A DNA stretch of 64,000 nucleotides from Sporothrix humicola (Eukaryota; Ascomycota; Sordariomycetes; Ophiostomatales; Ophiostomataceae): assembly GCA_021396245.1 (NCBI GenBank), contig WNYE01000037.1, forward strand, positions 124,001 through 188,000. Reading direction: 5' to 3'. The notes under the pieces are model-generated. The model saw only the letters and a list, made by a program, of their open reading frames with translations, searched no databases and was not told the DNA's origin. A program made the position numbers and the translations under genes. Positions 10,097 through 22,755 of this stretch are shown piece after piece. Numbering within the stretch: the first letter of the stretch is position 1; each line of letters opens with the position of its first letter.

Positions 10097-12474
10097 TGAG
10101 GTGAGATCACAAGACCAATAAAGGAGTATCTTGATTAGACTGAAGACAAGGAATTACAACTGCTGGCCGTCGAGTCCGGTCATGGTCCGTGTACTATCCT
10201 TTTTATGCACGAGGTCTGGCCAAAGTCGAGGTCGAGAGGTCGAGTCTAAGGTCAAGCCAAGGTCGAGATGCAAGAATGGAATGAGATCGAGGCCAAGAGT
10301 CAAGAACATGCAGCCGACGATGGTCCTCCTTTTATATTTTCTTGGCACTGTCAGCCTGTGCTCTGTTTGCTCTGTTGTGCTCTTCACCTCTTGGAATTAT
10401 TTATTGATCTATTTCTTTTTATTGATTTAGTCGTCACTCTTCCTCGTCGGCCGCCAGGGTGCCGGTCCCCGGTCGCAGCCTCAGCTTGCAGCACACAGCC
10501 CGCAGTACACAGCTCGCAGGTCACAGCTCCATCATCTCGCATAGCCATATGGGTTGAGGAGGGCAAACACAAAAAAGAGGCAGGCAATGTAGAACAAGGC
10601 CTTTGCTAGCGCGTCCACATCCACATCGACCTCAAATCTTGGTCCCTGTCTGGTCAACGCCCACAAAACTCGCGTCTTCCCCTGCCGGATGCCCGAAGCG
10701 TGCACAAACTTGCAGAGTAGTCAGCAAGAATGGCGAGAGAAATGTAGACAAAATGCAGACAAATGCAGGAAAAGATGCATGCAAATAAGCATATAAAAAA
10801 GCATGATATGAACGCCAAAATATGGTGGACGACGCCACCGCCGCGGCTTGCCTGTTTCTTTTCCGGTCAAACTTCAGTTAACATTGCAGAATCTAAAAAT
10901 CAAATACAAGAATTCATTGCACAGAGACGGGGCTGAGCTGTGGAAGCAACGCCATGCCATCATAGACGACAGAGCACAGAATACAGAAAATACACAGGAT
11001 AGAATCAAAAGGTGTACAAAGGCTGGCTGTACCTTTTTTGTGTTATTGCTACGATGGTGACCGTGGTATTTTCTGTACCAGGTACACATATATTGTTGAT
11101 AATTATTTTATTACCCTTATCACCAGGTATTATTACTTTACAACACTCCGTCCCCAAGGCGTATTGATGCCCAGGAACGGACCTTTTGTGAGTCTTGTCT
11201 TGCTTTTGTTTCTCTTTCCTACTTTATTTTGGTATTTACTGCTTCCATCTGCCCCTGCTTAATGTCTTGTTTCGCCTTGTGCACTTTGCCCTTGGTCCTG
11301 CAGAATCCAAGAACAAAATACCAAATAGGGTCATTGTGGAGTGGGCAGGACGGCCATGGCCAGGATGCAAGTGGCACAAAACTGTATATCTGTGCCTACT
11401 TCCTGTGTGCATTTCTTGTGCACACTTTTGCTCTCGTTTATTTTCTCTTTACTCTGGACTCGTTCCTGTATGCGCCTCCTGTGTTGTAACCTAGGGCGGC
11501 TTTTCACTTCTTTTCCTTTCTTACACAGCCATCAACAACACGGGCATGGTGGAAGTTGTGACTGTGGAAATCGTGGGAGCCAGACGCTCAACATAACCTG
11601 CAGGGTCTCTGTACAGACTGAGAAAACAACGTCCGCCAAGAAATATGTGCCTTTACAAAATGCATCTCGTCTGGTGTCCGGTCATCGTACACGACAAGGC
11701 CATTTTAGGATCCGTCCCAACTAAATGACCAGATGGAAACGAAACGAAAAGGATTTGACGGAGCCAAGAGGACCAAGAGATCCAAGGAAAGCACAAAAGC
11801 GCAAAAGCTGCCCCAAGGCATGTCCAAGAAAGCCCAAGAGGGTTGCAGCCGGAGAATTCTCTCTTTTGTTTTGCACAGCCGATCGACCTGTGCAGGAGCA
11901 CGGCCATTGAGAGTAGCGAGGGAGAGCAAGGGGGACTGGGAGGACTGAAAGAGGTTTTCTGGGAACACAAGAAGGATCAGGATCTCGCTGGTGTCGATTG
12001 CTTGGTGAAAGATTAGAATAAGGCGATGTAGATTCCTGGATTCAATATGAAGGGAACAAAGGCAATGAATAAAGAAGGTCAACTCAATGTGGACCTAAAC
12101 GGAAATGCGGAAAGACGCAAAAGCATAACATCGAAAACAGATGTACAGAATAGGACAAACATGAGCCAACAGGGTCCAAGAGGCACAGGAAATTCCAAGC
12201 AACCCCAAGAAGACCAAGAAAGACAAGCCGGGCCAAGCAGCGGCCCTCTCCGGCAGAGACCGCAAGGAGAGACACGTAGAATACTCCGTCGAGAGACAAC
12301 AGAGACAAGAGAGACAAAACGAACAATAAAACCAAGGGACCGGGAACAGCCAGCGTAGCTGAGACAAAAGACTGCAAAGAGGATGAGGCGCATGGAGAGT
12401 GAACAAATTCAGGGCCCATATGGCTTGTGGTCGGCCACAAGAGGCTGTAGTAGGAAATGAGGGCGTCATTAAAT

Positions 12475-12580
12475 GGTAATTTAATTTTATAAAAAAAAAA
12501 ACAAAAACAAAAAAAAAAATTGAATTTTTTTTTTTAATAAATTTTATTTTTGTTTTTTTTATATTTTTTTTTTTAATTAA

Positions 12581-12616
<36 letters not shown>
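12475..12616. repeat. Near-pure A/T block with A34 run and imperfect inverted repeat
   Basis: About 140 bp contain only four G/C bases. A-rich DNA (12491-12519) is followed by T-rich DNA (12525-12575), then a run of 34 A (12583-12616). The A-rich arm with two C interruptions is nearly complementary to the T-rich arm around 12541-12560, so the block could fold back on itself. Confidence 0.85.
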
Positions 12617-12618
<2 letters not shown>

Positions 12619-15164
12619 GAACCAAAAAACCGACAAGACAGAATGTACTAAAGGCAATGACGGTACTGCATCTATTTAAGGTCTTTCATCTTTTTCAGCA
12701 CACCGAGTATGCCCAATAGATGCAGTCTGCAAGAAAACCGAGACATGCACAGACATCTGGCCATATCATGGCAGACCGGATTGGCTGGGCAGTGACGGCG
12801 TACAAAGAGCGGGCATACAGTCCAAAACGGGAAAGGGAGGAAGAAAAGAGGTGAAGTAAAAGAAGAACCAAAGAAGAGGTGCACGGCAATGAACAGTTTA
12901 ATGCAAAAATCAAAGATACAAATGGACTGAAACATGAATATATACCCGGAGAAATGACAACACAAATAAAGAGGTCTGGAACAGATGAACGGGAAACCGG
13001 AAAGTAAATATATGAAAGAAAGATTGGGCGGGAACAATTGTTCAAACACAATAAGAGACCAGAGAGATTCAATACCTTTGATGGGTCAACAGTATGACAC
13101 AATATACACCTTTGCGCCTGCTCGGCGTCTTTTGGCCCCCAGCTACCAAGGTCAACAATCACAACTGCATTTGGTAGACCTGCCAACATGTTGGCTTGAA
13201 GAACCAATTTTACTTAATGACGTTGGCTTTCTTGTATTCTTAACATTTCCAAATATTTGTGCACCCCCTCCCCCCTTCCCATATCATCTCTTTTGCGCAC
13301 TTTATTCATCGGGCCTTGCCCCGTCTTCCCCACGAACGTTCCAGTAGGACAAAGATTTCTGCTGAAGAAAATAGGTAGAAAGCAAGACGACCGAAAAGAC
13401 CGCGCAAAAAAAACACAAAATATGGTCAGATCAAATCTCTCAATTACGACGACAGAAGTCATATCCAACTGTCCTCGCCACCCCTGCCATTTCTCCATGA
13501 AGGTCAAGACTTGGTCTCCCCGGCCTTGACAAGTTCGATCGATCCCGTCTATCAAGATTCCTGCAACGAAAACAAGACGAAAAGGAAAACGAGATGAACA
13601 GGAACGGTCTATAGATGGAACAATAAGATGATTGGGATGAGATGGACAGGGCAGACGAAAAATGCCCATCGGGATGGTAAACAAGATCGAGGACGATACG
13701 ACCCCAGCATCTGCCTACCATTTGTCTGCAACAAAAACTCCCCCTGATCCTTTCTGTGTTCGATCCTGGGGGCTGACCCGGGCACGGTCTGCACGACACA
13801 CACACACAAAAGGATGACGGAAGAGGACAGAGCCTGGATTTCTTGAGCTTGTCTGCAGATTCTTTGTGTGACATAAAAGGGAGGACAGAAGAAGGACGGG
13901 GCGTTTCTAGTTTTTATATATCGTTCTTTCTCTGTACCCTCATGAACCCCTGTTTGATTTTTTTGTGACCGACGTCGCCGACCTTATTTTGTATGCACGA
14001 AGGTGAATGCAACAGACCGTGCCGAGAAAATAAGGGGCAAAACGACCGGAAAGGGCAAAAGGGAACACACACGAATTGAGGGATGACATGAATATAAATA
14101 AAAGGGTATGCTGTACACGCAAACACACTTAAAGCACGCATACACATACACAACGCACATTGTAAATCCGCCTATCTGGAGAGAATAGTGACGAAAGAGT
14201 TGCCGGCCTCATGTGCTACAGAATCTACAGGTCATAAAAAGGCCACAGAAATCGGAACTGGTCGCTCAGAACGGTCCGACGACGGTGCTTAGCGCTCCGA
14301 TGTTCAGATATGCAGGGCTGTTGGACGAGTAAGATGGCTGCAAAAGAGGATGTCGGTCATGCGGCCAGAGAGATCGTCCGCCCCGGATCGAGCGCCATAT
14401 CTGTATAGCTCTACTCTCCGCCCATCTGTTGCTGTTTCCAAGAGCACAAAACAGGACTGTTCGCCGTTTAAGGGCAAAAAAGAGGAAGGACAACGCAGAG
14501 ACCACGAGGACAGCAGGAAAAACACGAGGGAATCCAGCAGCATTCAAGAGGATTCCAGTAATTCAGACGAACGCAAGTTGGGAGATGCTGTGCATGAGAA
14601 TGCAAGAAAACGTGAAGAGGCTAATACGTTCAAGCCGCAACATGGCACATCATGTGAAGGTTGAAAAGCAGCGTAACATATCGTCAGGCTTGGCAACGCC
14701 CAAAACGTTGGATGAAAAGTGGTGAGATCTTGCGAATGATCCAGGTGATGTTGATGAATACCCTTTTTATTCATTTCTTGACTAGAAACATCCTCGCGGA
14801 ATAATTTTGTTCCTCTTCTTTTTCTCCTTCCAAAATTGCGTAATGCTTCATTTGGATTAACTTCTTCTTACTAACGTAAAAAGTATATTTGCTGTATATA
14901 CAAAAGTGGCGCTGAGTGGAGAGTGTCTTTCTCTTCAGATTCTTTCTCTTCAGACTGCCTTTGAGATGATGGAATGGTGTTGATAATTTTGGTATATATA
15001 AAATTAGCAGGGACTATGTTGCCCGTGCTATGATGGAGAGGTGTGTTTCTGAATGTCGAGGCCGTCAAGAGGCGCGGGTATGTGGCGTTGCTATGCCGCC
15101 ACGCCACGGCCTGTCCGATACCTCCGCCTAGGTCATTCGTTCTTCGCCGTCTTCCGTGGGTCTC

Positions 15165-15721
15165 TTACTCGTCCCGTGTTGGCCGTGGCCGGTAGGCGTC
15201 GGCGGCCATGATCCACGGCTTTTGCCGTGAGTGGAGGTATGCCTGCTGCATCAACGGCGAGGCGTCGCTGCGGATGACGCTGCCGATTGACATGAAGAAG
15301 CCGAAAGTCGCTCCTGATGCGGCCATGTACTGGCCGAGTGTGCGTGCAATGCCGGTCGTGCCGGCGCCGTACCGGAAGATGTTGACCGTGCCTAGGAGAG
15401 GTTAGCCGGGTGTCCTCCCCACGAAAAAGTCCTCCAGAGTGTTTCGTACCGTAAATGAAGCCAATAATGCAGCCGACAGCTGTAAGCAACCTATTAGCAT
15501 GTGTTCCTCCTTGTCTTATTCCTAATTGCCGTGGCCGAGCCGTAATCGAACTGGGTAAACGTACTGCCGCCCATCATGGCACCCATCTTGACTGTAAAAC
15601 TGTTAGCATGTGTCTTTCTCGAGGATACGCTGGTAGAGCTATTCCATTCCTGGGTCGTTGCACACATACACTTGTCAAAGTTCGACGGGCCCGACATGCC
15701 GGTGTTCACGGGGACCGGCAT
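15165..15721 (-). CDS. MGR2: Mgr2/ROMO1 family protein of the TIM23 inner-membrane translocase
   Basis: Four exons assemble a 111-residue protein that no single open frame shows: 15670-15721, 15565-15591 (27 nt), 15450-15479 (30 nt) and 15165-15391. Each join is phase 1 and restores a family motif: FDK|FKMGAMMGG|TVGCIIGFIYG|TVNIFRYG. The later motifs RTLGQYMAASGATFGFFMS and IGSVIRSD are the hallmark of Mgr2/ROMO1. Two membrane helices with GxxxG-like glycines span about residues 20-40 and 58-80. Mgr2 is a lateral gatekeeper of the TIM23 presequence translocase; its animal relative ROMO1 has the same role. A basic C-terminal tail (from about 85) extends past the animal protein. Introns are 78, 85 and 58 bp, all with CTAAY branch sites. 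The assignment is firm even though the exons are tiny. Confidence 0.9.
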
Positions 15722-17633
15722 TGTTGCTGGAGGAGGGGTTGTGGTCGGAAGAGGGGTGAAGTGGGAGAGTTGAGAGTATTGGAGGCTTGTGCGCTCGTTC
15801 GTGGTCCTGTCGGGAGGAATTGGTCGTATCTAGGTGTGTTGTCGTCGGTTTATTCCTTGTCGTCGGTCACTCTTTCCTAAGATATAATTTTTTTGGCGCC
15901 TGCTCTTTCGACTCTCCGCACGATCGTCCCAGGTGAGCTTCGTTCTTTCCTGCAAATCGGCCGGTTCAACGCGGCACCCGTGACGGCGCAGTGCACGGAC
16001 CACATATGCACCCCACTAGAAGCTTGCGGCCAATCAGAAATTGGACAGTTTGAATCACGTGATATGGCTACGAAGGATCATACAGTATCGTAAACACTGT
16101 GTGCAAGTTTTAGGGGAAAGCTGTCTCTTTTTGATCTGTTCGTTTTTCCTCGATCTCGCAAGCTAGGAGCCGACTGTCAAAGAGTAGACAAACTTGTCAA
16201 TTGATAGCTCGCGGCTTACCAAGTTCGGCTACCAGTAGTTGTAAATATGCGTTTGGTTTTTTTTTTTTTGTTTTTTTATATCTCTTGTATCCTTCATTGT
16301 GACGTGCCTTCCTATTTTTGTATCGCGTCATGCGCGGCGGAAGGACAGACAGAACGGCAAGTGACACCGGCGAACGGCAGGAAAGAGTGGCCAGCAGACG
16401 AAGCGGTTGGATACTCGAAAGAGCCAAACACGCGCCTTCCTCTTGCACAGAGGAAGGTAGAGGAGCCAATCGCGGCCGAGAGCGCTAATCATAGCGGGAG
16501 TGGAGTGCCTCACAAGTGCTGTGGAAAAGGACGTTGCAGGACAGGGGTCAACTAAAAGAAACCCTTCTAGGGGCATTCTGAGGCTGCACAGCGCAGCTAC
16601 CTTCTCCGCACTGTCCACTTTCTGGCGTGTCTGGTGTGTGGAAGCCCCCGTTTCTGTCGTTCTTTCCTCTTGGTCTCTCCTGTCTCGCCCACTGCTGTCA
16701 ACGCCCTCCCGTCACCTAACCGCCACAGGGCGAACCGCCAGAAGCATCACTATTTTCACATTTCACTCTTTTTCTCGATCAATAGTTCCTCATCTCGACG
16801 ACATCCCTCCCCAACGCAACGCCCTGCATCGCCTTCCGCCCTCGGGTCCTCCATCGGCTCTCGCGTATACGCAGCATCTCGACCGATTTCCATATTCTTT
16901 TCTTGGACAGCAGACGATATTGGCATTGTTTCCGACGCCTTCTGAGGCCGCGGATCCCGTGCGCCGTCGACGACTTCCCTTTTTCTTTTTCTGTTCTTCT
17001 CAATCCGACATCTATCCTGGTGCAGTAACTTGACCTCGACTCGTTGTCAGGCTTGTCTTATCACTCTCCGCTCTCCTGGATTTTTTTGTTTCTTCGTGTC
17101 GATACGAGCGCGTATCGTTGCCGCACTTCTGTTTCCATCGATTGAAACCACTGTTGACGACCGACTTTCTCTCCTTTTTCTTTTGTCCTCTTCTCGTTCG
17201 ACGCCGTCGTTTCATTTTCAGGGTCAACACGGTTTTTCGTTACTTATCAGCATCGGTTGTTTTCTTTGGCATTATTTTTATCTCGTTTTTTTTTTGCGCC
17301 CGCGACCGGCCCTTATCTTTGTCGTATCCCTTTTTTTCTTTCTCGTTTTTTCGACCCCTATGCGAGTGTCGACAGTCCACCGCAACCTTTCCTCCTCTCT
17401 GCCATCTCTCGTGTCGACAACGTGAAAAGGGGCAAACATACGAGCTCGACGAATCGACGAACGAACGAGATCGACGCGCCAACGACGTTGATGACCGCAC
17501 CAGTGACGATTCCAACGGCCACCCTGACGATCTCTTGACCGCGAAGCACGCGACCTTGATTTCTTTTTTTTTTCTTTCTCACTCTCTCTTCAACAACACC
17601 TCCTCCCGCCCTCACATCTTGCCGGCCTCTCAC
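15722..17633. other. Divergent region between MGR2 and FHA-protein gene, with long pyrimidine-rich leader
   Basis: About 1.9 kb. From roughly 16600 to 17630 the plus strand is strongly pyrimidine-rich (repeated TTTC, CTCTC), typical of a long fungal 5' leader. It holds several upstream ATGs, including one at 17118 that stays open into the FHA frame. A T-rich run lies at 16257-16276. No separate gene is supported. Confidence 0.6.
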
Positions 17634-20424
17634 ATGACTGCCGTCGCCAACCCGCCCAGCTTCGCCAACATCAACCGGCCGGCATGGGGTAGCGGCAGCC
17701 AATCTCTCAACGGCTCCTCCAACCACGACGACGTCCGCAGCATGTTTGCACCGCGCAAGTCCATGCAGCGAACCAACTCTTCCTCCTCCATCGCCTCCAA
17801 CGCGTCCACCTCGTCCACCGTCACAGTCGTCTCCGCTAACGGCGCACCATCCACAAACGGCAACGGAAACGGCAGCATAAACGGTGGGCCAGTCGGTGGT
17901 GCTGCAGGCATTGGCAGCCTCGCTAACGGCAGCGGAACGTCTGCCGGCGGCAACGACACCAACGGTCCGCCCATTACAACACTACGAAAACGCCAACAAC
18001 AAAAACCGCAATGGGCATACAATAAGCAGAGTGAGCACCAGGCAGATATTCTGAGAGGTGCCGGCGGAGCAGCTGCCGGCCGCCAACAAATGGGCGGTGC
18101 CGGTGGCCCTAACGGCGTTTCATCCTTGCACCAGCTACCACCGTTTGTCTCGGGCGGCCAGTCTGCCGTCGGTGCCAATACTAACGGTACAAACGGCATC
18201 ATGAACCGGCAACAAGGCGGCGCCGATGGCGCACCACAACAAGCACAACCTGTTCTCTACCTTGTTTCTTTGAACGGCACATTTGAGCGGAAAACAATCA
18301 GCGTGCCCTTTCTGCCGGATACCCTCCGGATAGGGCGTCAGACCAACAAGAGCACAACACCAAACACCGTCAATGGCTTCTTTGACAGCAAAGTCCTGTC
18401 GCGGCAGCATGCTGAGATTTACGCCGATCGCCAGGGCACCATCTGGATCCGCGATATCAAGTCGTCCAATGGTACCTTTGTCAACGGCACGCGTCTATCA
18501 GCCGAGAACCGCGAGTCCGAGCCGCACGAGCTGCAGACCAACGACCATCTGGAGCTGGGTATCGACATTGTGAGCGAAGACCAGAAGTCGGTCGTCCACC
18601 ACAAGGTTGCCGCCAAGGTCGAGCATGCCGGTTTCATCAAGACGTCTAACAACTTGTTGGACATGAATTTTGGCGATCTCGACCCGGCGAACGGCGCCAT
18701 GCTCGGCAACCAGCTTAACGGCATGCCGTTCCGCGGCCGCACAGGCAGCCAGGCTTCCCTCGGACCGGCTGGTCGGATGGCGCCCACGACAAACAACATG
18801 GGCGCTGCACCAAATAACGGTCTGGCATTGCAGCGCGGCCTGTGGCTGACTGGTCCCTCTACCGAAGCTATTGTCAAGAAGATTCACGTAAGTCACTTTC
18901 CCTGCGGTCTATCTTTGTGTTTCATAATCATCTCTAACAACCACACAGCAAGAAATGCGCAACGCAAAGCAACAATCACACGACCTCCTACGCACACAAG
19001 AATTTATCCAAGCCCTCTTGTCCAAAGATGACATCCGCAACGACCCCAACACCAAGGCCGAAGCCGCAGCCGGCGCAGACCAGCTGGCAGGCGTGCCAAG
19101 GCAACAACAGCCGCTGCAACAAATCCCTAACGGTCAAAACAGCATCTCGTTCCGTGCCGACGCCAAGACACGCTTCTCCGATCCGCCCGCACCACCACCA
19201 CAACAGCCCCTGCCCGAAAAGCCAGATGTACCCTCCCTTAAGCGCGGGTCAACAGAACGGCCAAAGTCGGGCTCGCTCGGTGGCCCCGGCCCCGCCCCCG
19301 GCCCTGTCCCTGCTTCGGCGACTGGTGGTCCTAACAACACCTCTCCTGTCCGGCCCGACGTCATGGGCCAGGTTCTCCAGTTGACCGACGCGCTCAACAC
19401 CGCCAAGCGCGAGATTGTCACGCAGCACACTCGCCTGCGTGAGCTTGAAGAGAAGCTGCACCGCGAACAGGAGGCGCGCAAGTACGCCGAAGAGCTGACA
19501 CAACAGCTCGAGCTGTTTTCCTCTGCGACTAAGCCTCCCACCAATGTCGACGCGGCCGCCGTGGCGTCGATTATGGCGCCTATGATGAACGGCGCGGCCA
19601 AGGGAGCCGGTGCCGCCGCCAACACCGTCTTGGAAGCCGCCTTCGAACCGTCGAAGGAGGAGGCCAAGTCGGCCGACGATAAGGAAATCGAGGTCGACAC
19701 CGCCGATGACGCCGCCGACGACGACAGCGACGACGTTGACAGCAAGACCGACGCCGCGTTCCGCGCACGCATTGACTCGATGATGACGGAAATGGAGGGT
19801 ATGAAGCGGCAACTGCAGGCCTTCCAGGAACGCGCCGAAAAGGCCGAGGCAGAGCGCGACGCCGACCGCGAGACACTCGCCCAGATGATCCAGCGGATCC
19901 GCGAGCGGGACGAGGCCGACGCCAAAGCGGCCGCCGAAGCTACAAAGACTGATGTGACGACTGCCGCGACAGGTCCCTTGAAGACGAGCGCAGACAGCGC
20001 CGGCACGATAGCCGACGATGCGACGTCACGATCTGTATCGATGGACGACAAGTCTGACTCGACCAAGGCCGCTTCTGTTTCCGCCACTGGCCGCGATGCC
20101 GGCAACAACGGTGCTAATAGCAACAGCAGCGGCGTTGTGTCGCGGTCCAAGAAGCAGCAGCAGACAAGTCAGACGGGCAGCAAAGAGCACACCGGTGAGG
20201 ACGACGGCCCCGAGAGCACCGCCTTGTCCCGGACCAACACGATCACGCCCGCGTCGGCGCTCGGCAGCAACAAGATGGCCACCAAGGGCGGTGCCACTGC
20301 GCACGACCCAGTCGTGCTGCACAGCATCCCCTACGCGTCGATGGTGGGTGTTGTGCTGATTGGTATGGGCCTGATGGCGTACCTCAACGGATGGCAGCCG
20401 TCGCCTGGTCGTCTCGACCGGTAG
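17634..20424 (+). CDS. PRO45: FHA-domain, tail-anchored SLMAP/PRO45-like protein (STRIPAK complex)
   Basis: Exons 17634-18887 and 18949-20424 (61-bp intron) give 909 residues. Residues 1-200 are low-complexity and rich in Ser, Asn, Gly. An FHA domain follows at about 209-320, with LRIGRQTN, LSRQHAEI and SSNGTFVNGT, the residues that bind phosphothreonine. Coiled coils are predicted by eye at about 555-608 and 690-748, separated by an acidic Asp-rich stretch. One hydrophobic helix (about 876-898, YASMVGVVLIGMGLMAYL) lies at the very C-terminus, so the protein should be tail-anchored. This order (FHA, coiled coil, tail anchor) is that of SLMAP, Sordaria PRO45 and yeast Far9/Far10. In fungi these tie the STRIPAK phosphatase complex to nuclear envelope, ER or mitochondria and affect cell fusion and fruiting. 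An upstream in-frame ATG at 17118 is possible but its added sequence looks like translated leader. Confidence 0.88.
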
Positions 20425-21082
20425 TCATCCTTTGCTGCGTGCTCTCTTGTCCCTTTGGCTTTTTGTCTTTTGGCGTCTTTTGGCTTGTTGGCGAGTGTCT
20501 CGATATTAGATAATGGCCCGTTTTGATGTACCCTTTCTTCATTTTCTTTTTTGTCCTTTTGTTTCCTCACTATTTGCCGGCGTGTGGTTCTTCTTTTTCT
20601 TTTCTCTCTTCCAATATTTCTTATCTCCAGGAGAGGGCGTTCTGACCCATATTTTGAGTGTACTTTTTTTCTCAACTTGTCATTCTTGTCATTCTCTCAT
20701 TGTTGGTGTCTTCATTCTTCCTCCTTTTTTTTTATTCTCTTTTATCTTTCTTTTCTTTCCTGTCCTTTCCTCTTCTTGTCATTTTCATCCTCATTGCTTC
20801 CTCTTGACCGAATTAAAACACATTTCTTAACCAACCATTAGCGAAGAAAATGCATATTATTTTACCAAGATACTCTTTCAAACCGAACGTGGCCCCTGTT
20901 GAATGTGAAATATGGCTTTCAATTCTATGCAGACAGCAATCATAAATGCTGCCACTCTTAAAAATATGCTCAAAAAATACAAGCAAAGTAAACTTTTATA
21001 TGTGAACCTCTTACGCCAAATAAATCCAATATAACCAAATAAAAACAACATGCAAAACGTAATCATAACCACTCCTGATTAA
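20425..21082. other. Convergent 3' region between FHA-protein and SPOUT genes
   Basis: 658 bp, pyrimidine-rich on the plus strand from 20520 to 20800, then AT-rich. Contains only short frames made of Phe, Leu and Ser. Nothing else seen. Confidence 0.6.
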
Positions 21083-22271
21083 CTACACCTCCGACCACAA
21101 CCGCCGCAGCTCAGTCAGGGCGATGAAGATGGCCTCGTCTGTGCGAATGCTCCTGTTTCCCTGGTTCGGCAGCACATCCACCCAGTGGTCAAACGCCTCG
21201 CGCACATTGGCGACCTTGATGCCGACGCTGCTGAGCTCGCCGTCGTTCATGGCGGCGTACTCGAGACCGCGCGGGCCGCCAAAGACAATGATCAAGTGCT
21301 CGAAAGCCAGGGACGGTGGGTCGGTGGCGGGCGTGGCGCCGCGGGGGAAAACGTGCGAGGCCGGGTCGCCGCGCTCGGAGGTGCCGATGCTGACGTCGTA
21401 ACCGCCCTCGTAGGGGGACTCGGTGAAGACGCCCGAGAGCGACGAGCACCGGCGGATCTGGAAGCCCCAGTAGTAGCCGGCCTCGGTGCGCGGTGCGGCC
21501 GGATCGACGGGCGAGGCGCCCTCGAACGACTCGTGCGGGAAGTGGAGAGTGAGTCTCGTCTTTGGGGGGATGGCTTCGGCAATGCTAACAGGCTTGCGCA
21601 GGCCAATGTCGACCAGCGTCTTGTGGGCCGGGTTGTCGGGCTTGCCGGGCAGACTGAGACCCTCCATGTAGGGCAGCTGTTCGTCGCGGTGCGGGTGGTG
21701 GGGCATTTCGAGGGTCGGCAGGAGTCCTTGCAGCCTCAGATTGGGGTGCAGGGGGAACAGTGCTTTGCGCATAAACGGCGGTGTCTCCATGTAAGAGAGC
21801 AAGTGGAATAGGTAGTGGCCCGGGTCAGTGTCGCCGGTGTAGGCATCGAGGTCGACGGCAGGCGGGCGGCTGTCGGCGGGGCTGTCGTCAAAGATGACGA
21901 CTTCGTCGATCGAGAAGATGGCGAGGGCGCGGGCAATGCGGGAGGGAGCGTTGATCCTCTGTTCGGAAGTCGAGCAGCTGCAACACGGAGGGCAATATAT
22001 TAGTAAATGTGTATCTTCGGACAGTCGAAGGAGGGCCTACTCACTCGGACAGCAGACTTGTCGGAATGGCTACTGAAACGGTGTAGTTGCGGCCACCGAG
22101 GGGCAGGAACCGTGTCGAGGGCTTAAAGGTGTTGTCACCCTCAACCTTTCTCCTCTGGAAGTTGTTAGCAGACATGTCAAGAGTGGACATGGACAAGTCT
22201 CTTGAGAAGATCGAGGGTGCTGTTGGGTTGGAGAGGCTTATGCTTACCTTGAAGCCGTCTCCGTAAGACAT
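21083..22271 (-). CDS. SPOUT-fold RNA methyltransferase (SPOUT1/C9orf114, YMR310C-YGR283C family)
   Basis: Exons 22248-22271 (24 nt), 22045-22154 and 21083-21977 join to 342 residues. After a short basic tail (FKRRKVEGD), the protein starts the family core with YTVSVAIPTSLLS and continues with RIARALAIFSIDEVVIFDD, HLLSYMETPPFMRKALFP and LQGLLPTLEMPHH. The C-terminal half has HLIIVFGGPRGLEYA, then VLPNQGNRSIRTDEAIFIAL, which is the knotted SAM-binding end of SPOUT enzymes. The human member is a 28S rRNA/centromere-associated methyltransferase; the yeast members are little studied, so the RNA target here is unknown. The gene is divergent from the thioredoxin gene with 484 bp between starts. Introns are 93 and 67 bp. 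Family is clear; function in this organism is inferred. Confidence 0.85.
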
Positions 22272-22755
22272 TTTGGCAGAATATGAGCCGAGATAGAATA
22301 TGTGTGAGTTTATAGAGGTTATGGAACCTCAATTCGTCTATATCGCCTGTCGTTGGGCTCGTCTATCGTCAAAGTCAAAATGTCGTCAATATCGGAGGTC
22401 GTTCCTTTTGCGCCAAACTTTTTGTCGGTGGAGAATTGAAAAAGTCGGCAGAATTTGGCAGTTAACCCACACCGCCTTCCAGTTCGGGCGTCTTACAGGA
22501 GTCCACGCTAAAGGAGCACGGCTAGGCAGGAGGGGCCAGCAGTGCGAGCAGTGCTCTGTCCTGATTTCCAAGCCAATTAATTACAGGGGACTCTCTGCCG
22601 CACTTCGCCGCGCATTCCGTGATCAACACGTTTCCTCAAGACGAGACGGCAACATCGACAACACAAACGACGAGAACCCACGATCAACCTTGCATAAAAC
22701 ACGCCAGCGATACCCACCGACTACCGATTGATCACTCTGCTACCTCACCGCCAAA
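22272..22755. other. Shared divergent promoter, SPOUT methyltransferase and thioredoxin genes
   Basis: 484 bp between two start codons. No open frame of interest. The last 130 bp before the plus-strand gene are rich in CGA/ACA triplets and probably form its leader. Confidence 0.5.

Larger units (their letters stand above)
9990..15164. other. Gene-poor gap of 5.2 kb between laccase promoter and MGR2 3' end
   Basis: I find no protein gene here; open frames are short, overlap in several frames and are rich in Phe/Ser/Leu or Lys/Arg as expected from biased composition. Visible content: imperfect repeats of GGTCGAG/GGTCAAG near 10200-10290, an almost GC-free block at 12475-12616, strand-biased purine-rich DNA at 11730-12400, and a short CA repeat near 13797-13808. 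No tRNA-like A and B boxes were seen. The left end is the probable laccase promoter. Confidence 0.55.

Noticed and set aside
10200..10320. GGTCGAG/GGTCAAG repeats as CRISPR-like or direct-repeat array
   Set aside because: Repeats are imperfect, irregularly spaced and without spacers; this is a eukaryotic genome.
21185..21811. 208-residue plus frame opposite the SPOUT gene
   Set aside because: Shadow of the conserved minus-strand methyltransferase.
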